Shown piece by piece: positions 39,201 to 41,766 of a stretch of 41,766 nucleotides of DNA (the first letter of the stretch is position 1; every line of letters begins with the position of its first letter). The DNA is from an uncultured Bacteroidales bacterium (GTDB lineage Bacteria > Bacteroidota > Bacteroidia > Bacteroidales > P3): assembly GCA_905234695.1 (NCBI GenBank), contig CAJOHZ010000015.1, positions 1-41,766 on the forward strand, in the 5' to 3' direction. The translations under genes and the position numbers were made by a program. The notes beneath the pieces were generated by a model. It searched no databases and had not been told where the DNA came from. It worked only from the letters and a program-made list of their open reading frames with translations.

Positions 39201-40370
39201 CATGAGGAATATGTGTCAAAACGTAAGTATATTGGCATCATGCCTACTGGAAGAACACAGATGACCACACAAATGCGTTTGGCAGCGATTCTGTTGGTTC
39301 ACAGGGCTATCTTTGAGGCTGAGCATTCAAAGGATTCGGGGTTTGAGTTTGTGGCAAACAACTATTACTCAATCATTTCATATTTTAATAGCCTAAAAGA
39401 AGTTGGCAAGACGGATGCCATGTTCTATACAGAATATTCGAAGTATGTGCGCAGATTGTTCAAACGAGTTATGCACTATGGAAATCTTTTGGAGTGTTTC
39501 TATTCCATGAACGAGTTGAAGGAGGCCGAACTATCTGGACGATTGACAGGCGCTGAAGTAAACGAAAAGTTTGCAGAGGTCGGACAAGATTGGAGCATAG
39601 AGAAACGTCTGCCGCATAAAGAGAAAGGATTATGGGTAAAGGGAACCACTCCTCCAGATTATATCTTGGCAACCAATATGATTTCTGTAGGCTTGGATGT
39701 GGGGCGTTTCAACACTATCATAATGAATTCTATGCCAAGAAATATTGCCGAGTACATTCAGGCAAGTTCTCGAGTAGCAAGAGAACAGAAAGGTTTAGTG
39801 TTAACTTTGCATAATCCATATCGTTCAAGGGACGTGTCGCATTATGAGAAATACAGGGAGTTTCACGAGAAGCTATATTATTATGTGGAACCTATTTCCA
39901 TAACGCCATTTTCGATGAAATCTATCGAGAAATACCTTGCCTTGTATCTTGCCGCCATTGTTCGCCACTCTTTCAACAAACTTGCTGACCGAAAAAGTGC
40001 AAGCCGAATCAATGAAGGTGATTTGAGTAGACAGATAAAAGAAATGGTTGTTGAGTACTTCGACAAGAGGTATGAGAGGATGCAAAGACCAGATATTAGC
40101 CTATTGGAGAAAGGGCTACTCACGTCGGAATTAAAGGATAACATTATTGAGTTTGTTGATAAGGCTTTGAAGCAGTGGGAAGAAAAGGCGAATGAAACGG
40201 AAGGATTGGTGTATTATAACACACAGCATCAAAACACATTGGCATTGTTTAGTGTTCCGGCAGACTATGATGATTCAAAAGGAGAAAACCTGTGGACAGT
40301 TCCACAGTCCCTCCGTATTGTTGAACCAGAAGCAGTGCTTCATGTAAAAGTAGGAAACGATGGAGATTAA
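36296..40370 (+). pseudogene. drmA: DrmA-type DISARM helicase, frameshifted
   Basis: Two frames make up one DrmA-like helicase of about 1,350 aa. The first runs from ATG 36296 to TAA 39181; the second is open from about 39160 to 40370. The first half has an acidic stretch, then Walker A at 685-691 (PTGGGKT), MRYTLRLLTTQQFQRA, a zinc site starting CPWC (C804, C807), GTVDKFASIAH, the DELH box at 896-899 and SSTAT. The second half has RKYIGIMPTGRTQMTTQMRL, MISVGLDVGRF and AEYIQASSRVAREQ. The break falls just after LNIFP: a +1 shift near 39165 is needed, and a few residues seem missing. It could be a true mutation, an assembly error or, less likely, programmed frameshifting. The end overlaps drmB by 11 bp. 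Confidence 0.88.
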
Positions 40371-41766
40371 GACAGCAAAACAATTCAATCAAGGCATCGG
40401 GAAATACAAGGTGCTTTCATCAAATGCAGGTGTAGGTTCCATAGTGGCAACAAAATGGGGCGGGTTTGTGATGCCTCTAACGTCTTCAAAATGGGGCAGT
40501 GTGTTTGCTGTCAATGATTATCTGAGAAGAAATAACACCGAATTGCTTAATGCAGCAAAAATAATGGAAGAAACTGGGGTTGAGATTGTTGACGACAACA
40601 GGTTCGTGAGCTTTCTTAAAACAACCGAAGGGATGACTTCTCTTCGTTGTCTGGTAGCCATTCCGCACATAACTCTTAATGCCTATAACGAATGTAATGT
40701 GGAAGAGCATCCTGTTAATAAAAGGTATAGGGAATTGCATCCCAATAGTAGAGGGTGGGAAGAAAGTACATTTACCATTCCTGCGATTGTATTTCCACGT
40801 TGGTTCTTTTCTCGTTCATCGAACAGATTTCTTAAACCTTTAGAAGAATGGATTAAAATATGGAAAGGAAAGGATTGTAATAGAGGAGACCTTAAATATT
40901 TCGCTCCACCACGTGATCCATATCTTAAGACGGGTCGTAAACAGTTTGGTCATCTTCCCGAAGGAAAAGATAGAGTCCATGAATTACTGGAACAGGTGTC
41001 GATGGTGCTAATATGCCCTAATGGCCACATCTCCGATATTCCATGGCAACAATATTTCTCGGCAAAGCTTGATATGCGTAATAATGGTAATAAGGTGACG
41101 GAAAAAGGCTTCGACCTTTTTCATTATGAAGGTCAGCCTTGCCCAAACAGCAAAACGGGTGAACATGAGTTGCAATGGCTTGAAAACCGTAGTCACGCAG
41201 AAAGCTTTGGTACTCTTAAATGCAAGCACTGTGGCCAATCTGTTAGTTTGGAAGGTATTATGAACTTGCAACCACTGTGCCCGGGCGATAAGCCTTGGGA
41301 GGGGGTTGGCAAGCAAGACCATGCTGCTTGTATGCAAAAGACTGAGCATACAACAATGAAGTGGACTCTGGTGACGAGTAATAGCGTTTATTATGCCGAG
41401 AGTTTCAGTAGTCTTTATATCCCAGATGATTATAGAAAAGGAGTAAACTTCTTGGATGAAAAGCAGCAAAGGGTGCTATCACTAATGATTGAGAAGTGGT
41501 TTGATAAGTATGCCAAGAAACATCCAGGAGCAACACGCAGGGAGTATTCTGAACAATGCTTTGTTGAGGATGCCAATAGTTTTGTCGAATACGTCATTTC
41601 AAAAGCTGATGATAGCGCATACGAGCTAACATCTGAAGAAGCACAGAATGTAATATGCGCTTTTCTTGCAGAAGGGTTAGAGGAGATAGACGGTGATGTG
41701 CGAGAACAGTACAGGTATGAAGAATTTGAAGTGTTTCAAAAAAACAGCAAATCTTTAGGAACGAAC
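40360..41766 (+). CDS. drmB: DrmB-type DISARM protein (partial, runs off window)
   Basis: The frame is open from ATG 40360 to the last base (469 codons) with no stop, so the gene is cut by the window. The start overlaps the drmA end by 11 bp. The N-terminal segment KYKVLSSNAGVGSIVATKWG is the usual DrmB opening. FTIPAIVFPRWFF, then HELLEQVSMVLICPNGHISD and the zinc-like CKHCGQ (C288, C291) follow in the expected order. The DUF1998 domain, which defines the family, would lie beyond the window. DrmB acts with DrmA as a DNA-binding complex in DISARM phage defence. DNA is AT-rich like the rest of the island. Confidence 0.88.
   Translation, partial: MEIKTAKQFNQGIGKYKVLSSNAGVGSIVATKWGGFVMPLTSSKWGSVFAVNDYLRRNNTELLNAAKIMEETGVEIVDDNRFVSFLKTTEGMTSLRCLVAIPHITLNAYNECNVEEHPVNKRYRELHPNSRGWEESTFTIPAIVFPRWFFSRSSNRFLKPLEEWIKIWKGKDCNRGDLKYFAPPRDPYLKTGRKQFGHLPEGKDRVHELLEQVSMVLICPNGHISDIPWQQYFSAKLDMRNNGNKVTEKGFDLFHYEGQPCPNSKTGEHELQWLENRSHAESFGTLKCKHCGQSVSLEGIMNLQPLCPGDKPWEGVGKQDHAACMQKTEHTTMKWTLVTSNSVYYAESFSSLYIPDDYRKGVNFLDEKQQRVLSLMIEKWFDKYAKKHPGATRREYSEQCFVEDANSFVEYVISKADDSAYELTSEEAQNVICAFLAEGLEEIDGDVREQYRYEEFEVFQKNSKSLGTN

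Overview
The window comes from a member of the Bacteroidota, most likely the order Bacteroidales. Three things point there. Several gene starts carry the phylum's -7 promoter box (TAnnTTTG). Shine-Dalgarno sequences are mostly absent. The gene content is typical of the group: a BspA-type leucine-rich-repeat surface protein with a type IX secretion-like C-terminal end, a DUF2723 membrane protein, a SulP transporter, and an ATP synthase a subunit with a long exported N-terminal region. No rRNA, tRNA or CRISPR array was recognised.

Positions 1-8769 read leftwards: yebC, a frameshifted four-helix-bundle gene, a SulP anion transporter, prmA, truA, topB and sppA. The genes from sppA to prmA are tightly packed and look like one transcription unit. 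Short repeats are conspicuous here. One borders the yebC stop codon, one sits in-frame inside prmA, and two Ser/Asp-coding inserts sit in-frame inside topB. AT-rich degenerate repeats fill several gene junctions.

Positions 8770-12954 hold an S41 protease (rightward) and the BspA-like protein (leftward), whose 3' ends overlap. After a 0.5 kb intergenic region with 11-bp tandem repeats, a rightward block runs to 29461. It contains arginine deiminase, a DUF2723 protein plus a small ribbon-helix-helix protein, a lone atpB, pgk with a terminator, and a DcuC/YfcC transporter. It continues with an M28 peptidase, a YiiX-like lipoprotein, parC, a family-4-like glycosyltransferase and hflX. This is mostly housekeeping and envelope metabolism in GC-rich DNA.

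Positions 29462-30282 are a junction zone with another 11-bp tandem repeat and the remnant of a YhcG/DUF1016-type gene between two 89-bp direct repeats. Right after the second repeat the DNA becomes clearly AT-rich, and an apparently acquired island runs to the window end. It carries two overlapping small ORFs (44 and 50 aa), a radical SAM enzyme, a NERD-nuclease/SF1-helicase fusion and a 793-aa protein of unknown function. Then come a DISARM-type DrmA helicase split by a frameshift and the start of DrmB, which runs off the window. All genes point the same way, and the genes after the small ORFs abut or overlap. I read the island as an unusual DISARM-related anti-phage system. Within the window it lacks the usual methyltransferase and DrmC, and has a radical SAM enzyme and a NERD helicase instead. 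DrmA and DrmB are well supported by motifs. The role of the other members is inferred from context only.
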